This document shows positions 46,137-58,284 of a stretch of DNA of 64,000 bases, in pieces (positions within the stretch are counted from its first letter, which is position 1; each line of letters opens with the position of its first letter). This DNA is from Gnetum montanum (Eukaryota; Streptophyta; Gnetopsida; Gnetales; Gnetaceae), in assembly GCA_015680685.1 (NCBI GenBank), contig MNCI01001919.1, positions 708,065 through 772,064 of the forward strand. The letters are read 5' to 3'. Under the pieces are notes generated by a model that was not told where the DNA came from, did no database searches, and worked only from the letters and a program-made list of their open reading frames with translations. The translations under genes and the position numbers were made by a program.

Positions 46137-48177
46137 CTAGAATGGGGGATATCCCCCATAACTAAATAGTTGAGGATGGCAAGGATTAATAAATGGAAGA
46201 TGAGGATCCTTGTAGGTTGGAAATATTGAAACTTGGTCATACTTACCCCATTGGGGTTCACACACTTGTTTATGGTAAGCATAGTGGGGCAATTTGTAAG
46301 ATGTGGTTCTTGGGTAAAGAGTTGACCCACTATGATGTTTGTGACCATAAGATGGTATGCAAGGATCGGGATGTTGGCCTCCATGGCTATGTTCATTTGG
46401 CCATATGGTTGTTGGAGTGTGAGTTGATGGCCCTGATGAAGTAACACGAGGTGTTGGATTCGAACATAAGGGTGCACCATAGTGTTGGACTTGTGTTGAG
46501 TTGGAGGATGCAGTGACCTTGGAATTGTGTTGTCCCTTCCTATAGTCATGTTTAAAGAAGGCATGCTTTTGAGGTTGAGGAGGCCTCTCATTGTTATTGG
46601 CAATAGTAGCACAAGTAATGTTTGGGGGTTGTTGTTGTGGTGCAGACACCTTAGGAATAGTTGGTGGCGATGTAGAAGGAGGGAAAGGATGAGAATATTG
46701 AAAATTAGGAGAAGTGTAAGGTACACAAGGCAGTGGTTGTCTGGAGGACATGGGCTGATAGTATTGAGAAGAATGATAATGCGGTGAGATAGAGTATGTT
46801 GGCCTAGTTGGAGAAATAGGGTATTGGACTAGATAAGCATTTGGATTTGGATGATATGAAGGGTGTCTCTAGTTTAGGGATGGCTTCCCCCAAAATTGGG
46901 ATTGTTGCCACTGTGATCGAACACACTATCTCTGTATGAACTTGGGATGTAACGTGTTTCCCCAATGCTCATGTAAATGTAACAAGATTGGGAATTGGCC
47001 CTTGGGGTGATCGTATAGGCAAATGTTGCATTCATATGTATGACCGGTAGTTGAGCTCTTATCTTCTTCATTCCTTCTTTCCAAATGTCTAATGATGTTT
47101 TTTCTTGCTTCTTGGGTTGTTAGAACTCTATCTCCAATAATATTGATATATTCTCCACACTTTTTACGTGTCCATTCCAACATCTTATTGATCTTTGCCT
47201 CGACTTTCTCTAACTATTATTGTATCGAAAAGATGATTCTTTCCCCTTGTGGTAAGTTGCTTTTTCCTTTTTATGATCATGGACCTTCGTTAAGTTGAGA
47301 TTTTGGTCTTGTTGATGTTTTTCAACACTCTCCCATCTTGCCATTTCTCCTTCTTCTTTTGCTACCCACTTAATAAGCTCTTAGACTTGATGGGTTCATA
47401 GTTCGTATAGTTGACCTTGGGCATACATCCCTAGGGTTTCTCTTGTTGCATCACGAAGCCCATCAATGATATGGTACATTAGCCTTTCCTCAGAGAACTC
47501 ATGGCTTGGACAGTTGTTTAACAATGCATAATATCTTTCTAAGGCCATGTCCAAGGGTTCATGTTGTGCTTGTTTCCACTCTTGGATTTATTTCCTCAAG
47601 GTTAACACTCTTGCAGAGGTTTGATATATTTTGTTAAAGAGTTCTACCATAGTTGGCCAGTGTCGTATTGAATTTGGTTTTAACGATCTATACCATACTT
47701 TTGCTTGACCAACGAGTTTCATAGGAAAGAGCTTGAGTTTTTGCCAACCATTATCAATGTTGTTCCATGTACAGGCATCATAGAAGGCTTTTAAATGTTG
47801 ATTCGGATCTAAGTCATAGCCTCTTGAGAAATTATGAAAGTTATTTAAATTGAGCCTGGGTAGGCGGCTCTCTTTACGATGCCTACGTGAGATTCAAACA
47901 GCCTCTTGTATTTGCGTTAGGCTTGTAGTGGTCAGTAAGGGTTCATCGTCATCGGGTAAGTTATGCTTTCGTGCATTGGGATGATGTTGCTTTCATTTAT
48001 GTTTATAGGAAACCCCCACCTTGGGTTGCGTACTCCAATCCTCATTGTCATATAGTTTTTTGGTTCTCCAATGAACTTCTTCACTAGATGTGGCATTATT
48101 ATAGTCTTGTAGGAGAGCCATGGTTGTGAAATTGTGTGTGAATTTATATGTGACTTTTTATAATTATTTCTTTCCAA
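46137..48177 (-). pseudogene. Gag of G3, degenerate
   Basis: The region around 47,400-47,850 gives GYDLDPNQHLKAFYDACTW, WYRSLKPNSIRHW and LLNNCPSHEFSEE, matching the plant gypsy gag domain and G1. At 46,926-47,183 the knuckle reads CNICLYDHPKGQFP, a CX2CX4HX4C motif in which the last Cys is Phe. The C-terminal Pro/Gln/His/Tyr-rich tail is open over 204 codons (46,137-46,751). The longest frames are shifted relative to each other, so no intact Gag remains. Confidence 0.8.
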
Positions 48178-48244
48178 AAGATATATCGTTAATTCCTTTA
48201 CAGTGACTTTGTATGATATAACTAATCTAGATAACTAGCACCAT

Positions 48245-48260
48245 CCTTGGCAACGGTGCC
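48245..48260 (-). promoter_or_regulatory. Primer-binding site of G3 (tRNA-Asp type)
   Basis: The minus strand reads GGCACCGTTGCCAAGG two bases after the LTR end. It is nearly the same as the G1 site and is one transition away from the tRNA-Asp core GGCGCCGTTGCC. Confidence 0.85.
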
Positions 48261-48262
48261 TA

Positions 48263-48942
48263 TGATGAGTGACGAGGTACCCCTACACTCAACCATACGA
48301 ATACAAGCGTTTCATGCACGAGCTGGTCAAACTCCGTAGACGGGCTAGTTGTGGTATCTAGATAGTCATCCTTAGGTCGCAGTTTGCTGTCTTCCCATCT
48401 AGACTAGTGTTAACTTTGTCACGTATGGTTTAGTCCAGAGTGAGGTGTATGATGTGGTTTCTAACCTAATGCTACTCCTAAAGACAATGGAAGATAATAT
48501 TAACTAAGCTAAGAGAGAGGGTGAGAGAGAATCTAAGCTAGCCTAAGTGCAATGAGCATCCATTCCTTAATCATCTGTACACATCTTGGACTTCGTGCAT
48601 GACTACCATTGGGATTACCAAGCACAGATCCTAGGTATGCTATTGGGTTACCAAGTAGTCACACTTAAATGCTTATGATTAAGTCGTACTCATTCCNAGG
48701 CTTGAGAGAAATGTAAACTTAAAAAATTACAATAAAATCTAAGAACTAATGCCTAGAACAAGGAAAGATTTCTCTTATTTATAGAAATTGAGGTAGGCTG
48801 CAATATCGCGTATGCGATATTGTGGCTAGGCTGCGATATTATGGCCGTTGCGATATTGCGGCCGCTGCGATATCACTGCTGTGATGTGACAGCTGCAATA
48901 TCATGGCTGTGATATCATAGCTAGAAAAATCATAACTCATCA
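48263..48942 (-). repeat. G3 5' LTR
   Basis: It begins TGATGAGTGACGAGG and ends AACTCATCA, followed by TSD ATTAC. An N at 48,697 replaces about 200 bp that are present in the partner LTR. At 48,803-48,925 an array of 'gcgatatcatggc'-type words is about twice as long as in the partner (43,215-43,270). Confidence 0.88.
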
Positions 48943-49167
48943 ATTACCCACTACCAAACTCTGGGTAGGTGAGTAGTTAGCATGTTATGACACCCTGACA
49001 ACAAAGGGTGGCTAAACTGTTGTTGTTGCGACATGCTATCGGACCGTAACCACGAAAGGAGTTGTCAGTGCTTGAGGTGACACTTTGACAATGATAGGAG
49101 GCCTCAAACCCATAAGGGCTATGGATGCCCTTATGCTATTAGAGGACATACAGACCACAAATGGCTA

Positions 49168-51383
49168 CTACATCGATTTTAGGTTGTCATTAATACTGAT
49201 AGCATTTATGACGTAGCCAACATCGTTTGTGTTTGGAAGGTCCTTGCATACCCTCATAGATTGGTTTTGAGGTCTAATTGGGTTAGTAGTGTCGAGGACC
49301 AATTCACCTCTGTCAATCATTCTTTGGAGGTCATCTTGCAGAGCTATGCAAAAATCGATGTTGTGATTGGGCAATTGGTGATAATGATAAAACTGATCCA
49401 GTCTAAAGTGTTTTAGGACCGAGGGCTCATTCGGGGCTGCCAATGTAGGATTCCTTAGGAGCTCACAATATCTATTGTATCTTTTGTGAGCATCTTTAGA
49501 CATCTTCTTGTACTAGATACATCTAGCCTTTAGTAGTTGGTCCAACAGTTTCAAGGGTTTTAATGGTAGCAGGGTGTACTTGGAGCAATCCTTGTGCTCA
49601 CAGTTAAGCCTTGGAGTAGCTTGCAACATGGCCACCAATGTCATGGGCTAGTTAGTTGCCATAGTGCTAGGGTTGGTGATCTTGTTATTGGTTGGGACCT
49701 TGGGTTGCTTGGTTGTTGGCCTCAAGTTGGTTGTTTTAGCCTCTTTGGCCACAGTTGCCATGGTTGTAGTTTACTTTCCCTTGTCCTTGTCCTTTTTGGC
49801 ATGTAGGTTTTTATAGACCACATAGGCTAAGTCCTTACTAGCCTTTTTCACATATTATATGCCCTTGGTCTAGGCAAAGGCTTGGCTGAAAGACTATAGG
49901 GTTAAGTAGTATAGTTTTGACTTGATGAAGTCATTGAATACACCCTTAAAGATGGATAGGAGGTGCATCTTAGCTATTGGCTCTTAGATTTTGTTTAGTG
50001 AGGTGCTTCAATGTTGGATAAATATTTGCATGGGCTCTAGATGACCTTACTTGATCTGCATCAACTGGTCCAAGGTAGTTTTAGGCTTCAAGTTGTACTT
50101 GAAGCACATCATGAACTAGCTCATAAGATCCTCCAAAGAGGAGATAGAGCTCCTGGGTAATGCGTGGTACCAGTCTAGCATCTTTCCAGTGAGTGACATG
50201 GCAAAAACACATATGATGACATGTGGCCATGCTTGTAGTAGTAGGCACTCATACTTGAACATCACTAGGTGTGCGTTGGGATTCCCTTCATCATTGTACT
50301 TGGTGAATTAGGGTAGTAGGATCCTAGTTGGCAGATTCAATGTGGGATAGCAAGACTTATGGGGTCATCTTGGTAGAAGTACACTACTTTAACTATTTCA
50401 AAGGAGGTAGCCTTGAGTTGCTTCACCTCTTTTGTCAATGTTTAGACTAGTTGGAATGCCTGATCCAAGTTTTGGGATGTTGCAGTGAGCTGCGCTAGTT
50501 GTGCTACCTATTGTGCTGGTTGTGTGGTTCATGACCTAGTTGTAGGTTGTGAAACCACATGAGGTGCTTGCTACATTAGCTGTGTTGAGTGTAGTGTGAC
50601 TAGGGCAAGCCATGCATGCATGGGTTAGACCACTATTGAGGATGCTGATGAAATAGGTAGGACGTAAGGTGCCTGAGTCTTTTGAGGCTAGGATACATGC
50701 ATTGTGTGAATGTAAGGCTAAGCAGGCATCATTGCTACTGGTAGAGATGACTGGGTAGGCTACAAAAATGCCATGAAGGGCAAGCTAATAGGAGGTATTA
50801 CATCATGATGTGTATGTTGCATTTGGTGCATTGCTACCACAGGTGTTAACCTGGAAGGTAACGTCGAGGCTATGATTATCTCAAGAAAGATAGGTGAATG
50901 AGACTATGGGAGGGCTAGACTAGGGGTTGTCTATTGGAAGATGGTGTGGAAGGAGTCGTCATGCTCAAAATGAGCTAAAAACTCATCCTCCTTCCCATGT
51001 AGGGGCTCCTCATAGTTTGTTCTCACTTCATGCTCACTTACTTGAATGAGCTAGGCAAGTATCCAATGGGAGCATTTCGTGAGCAAGATGAAGTCAACTA
51101 AGGAGGGGATATACTCCTATTCATTTTGGTGGATGAGCTTGTAGCCTCACTTTGCTTCCATGTCCAAGTAGTCTAAAAATAGGCATGCTTGGATCTTTGT
51201 GTAGACAAAGTTAAATTGTTCATCATTTAGTGTAGTATATTTGGGATCTTGGCCATGCAGCCTAAGGGATTGCCTTGGCTTTGCCATAGCAGGATTGGCA
51301 AGGTGGTCAATCCTATTTTCTTGTTGGGTGGGCAAGATGGCTAGTGTGCTTGGGATTGATGTTGAAGGTTGTTTAGAACTCAT
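49168..51383 (-). pseudogene. Gag region of G2, degenerate
   Basis: The start is at ATG 51,381-51,383 (MSSKQPSTSIPS). The C-terminal open part 49,168-49,503 holds YHYHQLPNHNIDFCIALQDD and LQRMIDRGEL, matching the plant gypsy pattern 'CxfHxxxGHdteeCxxLkdxIexLixrG' with the first Cys lost. The middle is broken by frameshifts. It differs from the G1/G3 gag, so G2 is a separate gypsy lineage. Confidence 0.7.
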
Positions 51384-51817
51384 GTGTATAGATTAATTTG
51401 CAAGAAAAAACTGTAGAGGTTGCTAGTTGCAAAAAATGGCTAACTCTAGAGATTGTAGAAAAATGGCTAACTTTGGAGACTACACTCTCTACGCTGAGAG
51501 CTAACTATGCTCTTTATGCTAAGAGCTAACTACGCCCTCTACTAAGTGCCCAAAATTTAGCTAACTATAGAAATGTGTTGATATGCAAGGTTTTGAAGGA
51601 ACCAACTACTAGGTCTAATCTACACCAACAGGTTAGTAGATGATGCCTGCACTAGCCTAAAATCTAGATACTGCTACACATGTAGTAGGTCCACAGGGGT
51701 GTTGGGTCTACGCTAGCCCAAAGCTAGCAATGGTGATGCAGAGAGCATGTGAGACAACTGCAACAAAGACTAAAGAGGAAAATGGTTCAGCCCTCCTTCT
51801 AGTGCTAGAAACTATAA

Positions 51818-53170
51818 TGACCAAAAATGTCAATAGCTAGAACACTGAGGTTGATGGTCACACAGCCTAATCCAAAATCTATGCGAGGGCCTACTAGAGA
51901 TAGAGATGGGATGCCCTGAATAGTCTTGTCGATCAAACAGGGACTTACCAGATGTAACTGGGGTGTCATGTGGTTAGCTACGATGCTAATGTGAAATGAT
52001 GCTAAGTGTTCATGCAGTGTTAATGGTGTTAACAAGTGTGAGTAGATTCAAGGGTTTTGGCAAGAAACGAAGGTATTAATATGTTAGGATTGCTACCCAG
52101 GTGCAGTTATGCATTAAAATGATATAAAATGCTGAAAAAATGCAAGTAAAATGCTAAAAATGTAAAGAAATGATGAGAGAGAATGAAACACCACCCTAAA
52201 TGGGGTTGAGCATAGTTAACTCCAGAAGGGGTGAGAAGGTATGCGATGTATAACAAGCATCGTGGATAGTGTAGTCAGAGTCTCAGGGGTGTCTGGCCAC
52301 AAAGACTAAAGTTCTGCCATGGTGTTTGTGCTTGCCAGGTTAACTACCATGGTGTGCAGTGGGCTATAGTGGTCAGCAACTTTGCCTCTCTCTAGTTCAC
52401 TGGTGTGCCTTTGGTTTTTTGTCTATCCAAAATGCAAAAAATGTTTAAATTTGCCAACTTGCCCCAAATTTTTCCACCCTAAAAATGTTGAGGGCTAAGA
52501 TATTTATAGGACTAGGTTTAACATGAAACGTGAGATGGCTACCATGTGGCAGTGGGATGGTTGGGACTACAATGTCACCCAAATACACTTTTCACTAAGG
52601 CTAGCGGTGTTGTGCTCTACTATGTTATGTCAGACTTTGCAAGGTTGAGAGACTGTGACTATGCTGCCAACTACATGTATATGCGCTAAGAGGACTGCAA
52701 TGTACTTGACTATGCTCTAGGGTAGTGGAGAGTGTAGTCTCAGCACTTAAGAAAAATCTACAAAAAACTACACCTTCATGCTGACTACGCTTGACTATGC
52801 TCTAGGGTAGTGGAGAGCATAGTCTTAGCACTTAGAAAATATTGTAGTAGCTGGCTTAACACTTAGAAAAATTTGAAAAACTAGCCTTTGTGTTTACTAT
52901 GCTCTACATGAGGTTAACTACACTCTAGGGCAGTGAAGAGCATAGTCTCAACACTTAAAAATATTTGTAGCTTTGAGCTTCATGATGACACTTAGACAAC
53001 ATTGCAAATTGGCCTTTGTGTTGACTAGGCTCTCTACTGAGCTGACTATGCTCTGGGGTAGTGGAGAGCATAGTCCTAGTACTTAGAAAAATTTATAGAA
53101 AGTGACCTCGTGCTAACACTTAGACAAATTTGCAATCGAGACATTGTAGCCCAAATTTGGTGGTGTTTCA
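51818..53170 (-). repeat. G2 5' LTR (1.35 kb)
   Basis: It aligns with 32,743-34,573 but has fewer ~100-bp units (52,690-53,150). It ends GGTGGTGTTTCA on the plus strand, next to LINE A sequence. I could not recognise a primer-binding site beside it (minus-strand TTATAGTTTCTAGC). Confidence 0.87.
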
Positions 53171-55469
53171 GGTTTCTTTCTATATTTTATAAAAAATTTA
53201 AAATATTTTTACACTAGGTCTTGTGAACATATTAGCATTCATATGAAAAAGCTCATGCTTTTGAAAGGAGGAAGAATAATTCTAGAGAGAAAAATGCTAA
53301 TAGGAAAATGGTTTAATAAAGTAGCATCTATGTGAACTTCAACTTTCTTGTAGGCTTCCAAAAGGAAACACTAGAGTTGTAAAATCTATCAAGTCAACAA
53401 TAATTTCTATCATTTCCTTATTGATAATTATACCAAGTATAATGCTTCTTATTTGAATGAGATGGGAATATAAATTTGACATCAAAAAGAAAATATTTGT
53501 CCTTAAAGTTGCACCAATCTTCTTTTGCTTGAGAAAACATATTAGAAGGAAGACCACTACTAAATGACTTTCAACCATATAGAAATCACCTTCAATAATT
53601 CAAGGAACTTTAGGTAGAGATAGAAAATATTTTCATACCTTTGATTGATCTTTCAAATTATTAGAAGCATAAAAATTATAGTGCCCAAAGTTACCTTTTC
53701 TTCTATGACAAGTAATCCAAATAACTCTTCCAAGGTTGTCAAAACCAATAGTTCAAAACTTTTTCAATTCAATTTTTCTTAACAAGAATAACAACACCTC
53801 CTTTATTAATTGTATGAGGAGTAGAAAACTCAATGCAAATTTTTAAAATATATTTACTAACAAAACTAATATCATGCATTAAAATACTAATTTTTTGTAG
53901 GAAAAAAATATGAAGCTAAATGCAAGTTTGAAAAATATTCCCTGAAAAATATTTGTCAAAAAGACTGTGAATATTCTATGATAAAATTAAGATTGAGGTG
54001 TGAGGGATAAGGCCCTTATCTTTAACTTTTCAAGTTTAGCATTTGACTCACAATCTATGTCACAAATAAGTAAAAAATTATTGTCTAATAAAAATAGCAT
54101 TTAGAACATTAGTAGTAAAGAGCGAAGAAGATACCTTTGAGGCTATTATATTGAAAGCCATATGTGCAAGTCTCTTCGTTTTTTTCTTCATTGAGTGAAA
54201 TCCATGTGCATTAGTATTAATAGTCTCAAAATAGGACAAATTCTAATAACATACTCTTCACAATGATAATAGTTGCAACATCCTTATAAATTATAGTATG
54301 TACTTTTCTGAGAAAAATACTTATTACTAACCTTGAGTTTTAATTTTTTCTTTTTCTATTATAAATCAATCTCTAAAAAATAACATGTGTGCTACACACC
54401 ATCTAGCAATTTTTTTTTCACTTTTTCTTTAGGATTGTGCTAATGCTACCCATAATTTTACTTTCAACACTTTGAAAAAAGAGGAAGATTTTCTAATTCA
54501 ATGTAGTAAGAAATCTTAATGTAATTAGAAGAATAGGGATCAAAATCTACTTTCCATTCCTAAGTAATAAAAGTATTATGTTGATTTATAAAAACTTTAA
54601 GATCCAATGTTTTCTCAACCATTTTAGAATTGACCATTTTGAAAAGGAATAATGATTTGAAAAATAGCAGGCATGCAAACCATTAATTCTATAGTGTTTA
54701 AGGATAGCCTCAATCACTAGTGGAAAACCCTTATTTGGGTAATTAAATCCAATAATTTTTAGAAATATGTATTATGAAGTGATATTGTTTGACATAAATT
54801 CGTATAAATTATCAAGTAAAACAAAATTAAAATCTTCAAAATATTTCATAGTTTCTATCACTTAATAGACATTAGTGTTTTCCATATTTAGATCATTTCT
54901 TGCCCAAAAAAAATTTTGTTGCATTAAATCCACAAGAAACCCTCAATATCAACAAACCACCGAGAGAATATATCAACAAAAAATAAAATTATCTTGTTAG
55001 AAAAGATGTCTTTATTCTATTATTAATGAAGGTCAATTAGTTTAATGGATTTATGAAAAATGTTAAATAGTTTGCTAAGTTTCCTTTTAGTTGGGTTCTT
55101 TAGTTTTCTCTAGTTTGTAGGGCATATATTTTTGATAGCATGCCATGGATTAAATAGTAGATAGGTTCTAGTACCCACCAAATTCAGATACTAGTTCCAA
55201 CAACACCTTGATTATAGGTACATGATAAGACATAAAGCCAACATGATACTTTAAAATAATTATAAAGAAATATGACAATATCTTAACTACAATTCAAATA
55301 AGCACCCTCATACTTAACAAGGTAATGAACTAACCACATGAACCACCTATTACTAGCTTTAGAAGGTATTGGAAGAAGTTGTCAACAAAACAATGAATAA
55401 TAATAAAAATATTCAGACTATGAATAGTATAGAAGAAAGAAAGTAGAGAAAAAGCCAGTGGTTCTAGTT
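53171..55469 (-). mobile_element. LINE A, 5' part: ORF1-like region and endonuclease
   Basis: Near 53,430-53,460 the minus strand encodes a YTWYN block, then GNDRN and LDWIYNS, matching the end of L1 apurinic endonuclease ('yTWsN....srIdrfLvs'). Upstream, HDISFVSKYILKICIEF and INKGGVVILV fit the earlier endonuclease part. From about 54,000 to 54,960 a Phe/Lys-rich degenerate frame resembles the ORF1 side. Where LINE A truly begins between 54,960 and 55,469 is not clear. It continues at 32,742 on the other side of G2. Confidence 0.7.
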
Positions 55470-57176
55470 ATGCCTTTTTAGGTTTTCATCTTTACAACCA
55501 ATCATAAAAAACCTCTTCTTTGGAGTAGGAAAAGGATTAGGTTTTATTCTTATTTAAAAGCATTCTTATAGTTTTTACTTCTTACTTGTAAATAGAAGAA
55601 GAATATTCTTCTTCAAAGAAAAATGAATGTAATAATAAAAAATAAGAAATAAATTGAAACTAAAGCTAATAGCTTCTCCAACTTGATTCCACAAAACAAA
55701 AGGAAAATAATACTACAAAAAATGAATTAGTTATTGAGCCGTTATTAGAAGTTTTTTGCTTGAAGTTATAATTGAAAAATAACATCTTTGAGAATCTGAT
55801 ATTTAACTTTTAAAGAGAGACCATATTCATGCACTTGCTACTAAAAAATAACTATATAATGATGTTTCCAAATAGAATAAAGAACAAGGAACTAAAAACA
55901 TTTCTAAATACAAAGAAAAGAAGTAGAAAAAATAGGCTGATCACTAAGAATAATATTATCAATGTTTGGTTGAAAGCTATTTAAAATTAAATATATCAAT
56001 TTCCAAGCATGTTGTATAATTAGATGGTCAAAAGAAAACAAAAGTGAAAATGAGTCTTCTAGAGAAATAATTTCCATATGTTGAAGAGGAGTATTAATAG
56101 GAAGACTTTAATGTATTAGACATTGTAAAAATATTTTTAATTTTTAGATAAGTGGAGGCTTTTGAAATATCTCTCATTTTTGTCATCTAGAAGTGTAGTG
56201 ATAGTTGTAGTCTTCAAACCTTATTAAATTTGCTATAAATAAGAGTATTCTCGGTAATTATCTCAAATGTAACTTTGGAGATAAAAAGGAAAAAAAAACT
56301 TATCATTCTTTCAAAAAATATCTAGAAAAGCTTATTTCAAATTATTATTACTTATAAATAAATTATAACATCAAATATATATATATATTTTAAATTTTTC
56401 TTCCATTCTATTCAAACCATAGAGGCTAGAAACCTCCTTCCTAGTAAACCATCTATCATGAATATGTAAATAAAAAATTGTAATGATTCCTAATACATTC
56501 TAAGTAGTGAACAATTTGGATAAATGATTAGTTCAAGTTCCTTCATTAAAAGGAAGCCACAATGGACTAAGTTATTTAACCATATCTTTGAAATTGTAAT
56601 ATATTTGTAGTTCTAACACTTAATGAAGCATGTACCATGTCTTTCAAATTTATTTAAAAACTGGATAATCAAGAATAGAAATGGCCTAAGAAAAAAAATA
56701 ATGAAAAAAGTTATTAGAAAACTAGATATTATTATTTTGGGACTTTCCTTACATAACTTTATTTCTAGGAAGGAGCATCTAAATACCATGTTCAATAATG
56801 CATTTGCAATCCATTTTGTTGAGAGATAAATGCCCTTCTTGCAATAATTAATGAGCTAAAGTCCACCATTTTTCATGCTTATGGTGCAAATATTAAAAAT
56901 CCTTTCCTATTTTTCTTAATAGACCATAGAAATTGACCAATAATTTATTAAGAGTAACAAACATGAATAGATTGAAATATTTGTGTAATAACTAAAACCT
57001 TGTTAGAAAGGATGAGCTTTTTCTCTTTAATTCCATTTATTAAGCTTCTCTTCAAGTTTATCAATCACATAATTCACCCAAATATTCAAATTAGGCTCAA
57101 AGAAAATAATATTTTTAAAAATTTGAAGATAAAACCTGTTGTTTCAAGACTTTCTAATGCTTAAGAGTAATCCATT
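55470..57176 (-). mobile_element. LINE B: 3' fragment of a second L1-type copy
   Basis: It aligns block by block with LINE A at about 27,360-29,090 (for example 'ttacaaccaatc..aaaaaac', 'accatctatcat', 'aggatgagctttttc'). It contains only the 3' part of the RT frame and C-terminal region, with many stops. It is cut on the right by the LTR pair at 57,177. Confidence 0.75.
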
Positions 57177-58284
57177 TGATGAGTGGTGGGCAGTCTTGAT
57201 GTCCAACCATACAAATCATAAGCATTACATATGACTCAACTATAATTCATGAATTAGACTAGTGAAGTATCTAAATAGTTAAATATTATCACAAGTTATT
57301 ATCTTAATTACACATGTTGACCTTAGCTCATATGATTAAGTAAAATTGAGGTATATGATCTTGATGTTGTAGTAGCCATATCAAAATATTATTAAAATAT
57401 TAAGATTTAATCTAATTTACATAAGTGTAGATATTAAAGCCTCTTTGATAAACAATTTATTGGTCATAAATGATATCATACCTATGATATTGCAATAATG
57501 ATATCACAACTATGATATTGTATATCTACTTATGATATCATTGGTACAATGTATCTAGGCCTAGTCATGTCTATAAATTCTAGCTGCTTATCATATCAAA
57601 TGATAATTTTTAGTCCATTCTTATCCAAACTCTTTCAATTTTATTTCATGTAGTTATACTTAGTTTGTAAGTGCCTGTAGTGTAATCTTAAGTAGTTGTA
57701 CAACATCTTTATTTGAGTGAAGTATGCCTAGATATGCTTCTTAGATTTATTTTTCATATGTAATTTATATTTTACTTATATTTTACATATTTTATATCAT
57801 CTATACTTTTGATGTATATTACTATTTAGTAAAATAGGTACAAATAATCTTAAGCCTGAGGTATAGTTTGATAATCTAGTGGTACTATCATTTGGTTTGT
57901 CCAATAACAATTTACTCGGCAATTTCAATAATAGCCATATTAGCTTAGAGTATGAACAAAACATTAGGAATTGATTCTTATTATCATTAAACCAAAGTAT
58001 ATATACTTTTTCACTATCTTCTAGTTAATTAGAATTAATATTTATCTTATAATGTTTTATTTTTACTACCTCAAAGCTAAACAACGTCATCACATCTTAT
58101 ACCTTACTATATGTTAAACTATATACTTTGATCATCACTAACTTAAGTAGGAAGATAATGATCAATGAGCCTACTATTAACTAGCTAGAGTCCATATTGT
58201 TCCATCCATGGATTATGATTTGATTGTGCATATACACTTGTGTAACTTATATGATTAGGCATTGGGAACTTTGGTCACTCATCA
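57177..58284. mobile_element. Inverted pair of G1-type LTR fragments
   Basis: The left end TGATGAGTGG and right end CACTCATCA are the same LTR end in opposite orientation. The left piece (to about 57,500) carries 'ccaaccatacaaatcataagc'-type text. The reverse complement of the right piece carries 'cctaatcatataagttacac'. The right piece (about 57,560-58,284) aligns with 17,095-17,798 and has its own TATA (GTCTATAAATTC near 57,570). Flanks CCATT and CTATT are a possible 5-bp duplication with one mismatch. The polarity is the same as in element E. Confidence 0.6.

Larger units (their letters stand above)
39085..48942 (-). mobile_element. G3: gypsy element with gag and extra 3' region, no pol
   Basis: The LTRs are 39,085-43,288 (interrupted by E) and 48,263-48,942. 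The 5-bp duplication ATTAC lies at 39,080-39,084 and 48,943-48,947. On the minus strand the order is PBS of the tRNA-Asp type, gag (46,137-48,177), about 1.9 kb of spacer, the extra region (about 43,440-44,240), polypurine tract (GTCGTGGGGGTATG), then 3' LTR. Gag, spacer and extra region are each homologous to G1, but protease, RT, RNase H and integrase are absent. This is a non-autonomous internal-deletion derivative of the G1 lineage, inserted in G2. Confidence 0.9.
32743..53170 (-). mobile_element. G2: Ty3/gypsy element lacking RT and integrase, carrying nested G3
   Basis: LTRs at 32,743-34,573 and 51,818-53,170 are in direct orientation and share TGAAACACCACC at the coding-strand start. 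LINE A sequence flanks both outer sides (endonuclease on the right, RT on the left), proving the insertion. Candidate duplicated flanks are AAACC and AAGCC (minus strand), which do not match perfectly. Internal order on the minus strand is gag (49,168-51,383), insertion of G3, then protease (about 37,800-39,079), then 3.2 kb without RT, RNase H or integrase. A polypurine tract (CAAAGAGGGACTAA) adjoins the left LTR, fixing orientation. Without G3 and its contents the element would be about 10.6 kb. Confidence 0.85.

Noticed and set aside
46121-46726. 201-codon Leu/His-rich frame on the minus strand as a separate protein
   Set aside because: It overlaps the G3 gag tail in another frame; the Pro/Gln/Tyr-rich frame 46,137-46,751 matches gag tail composition.
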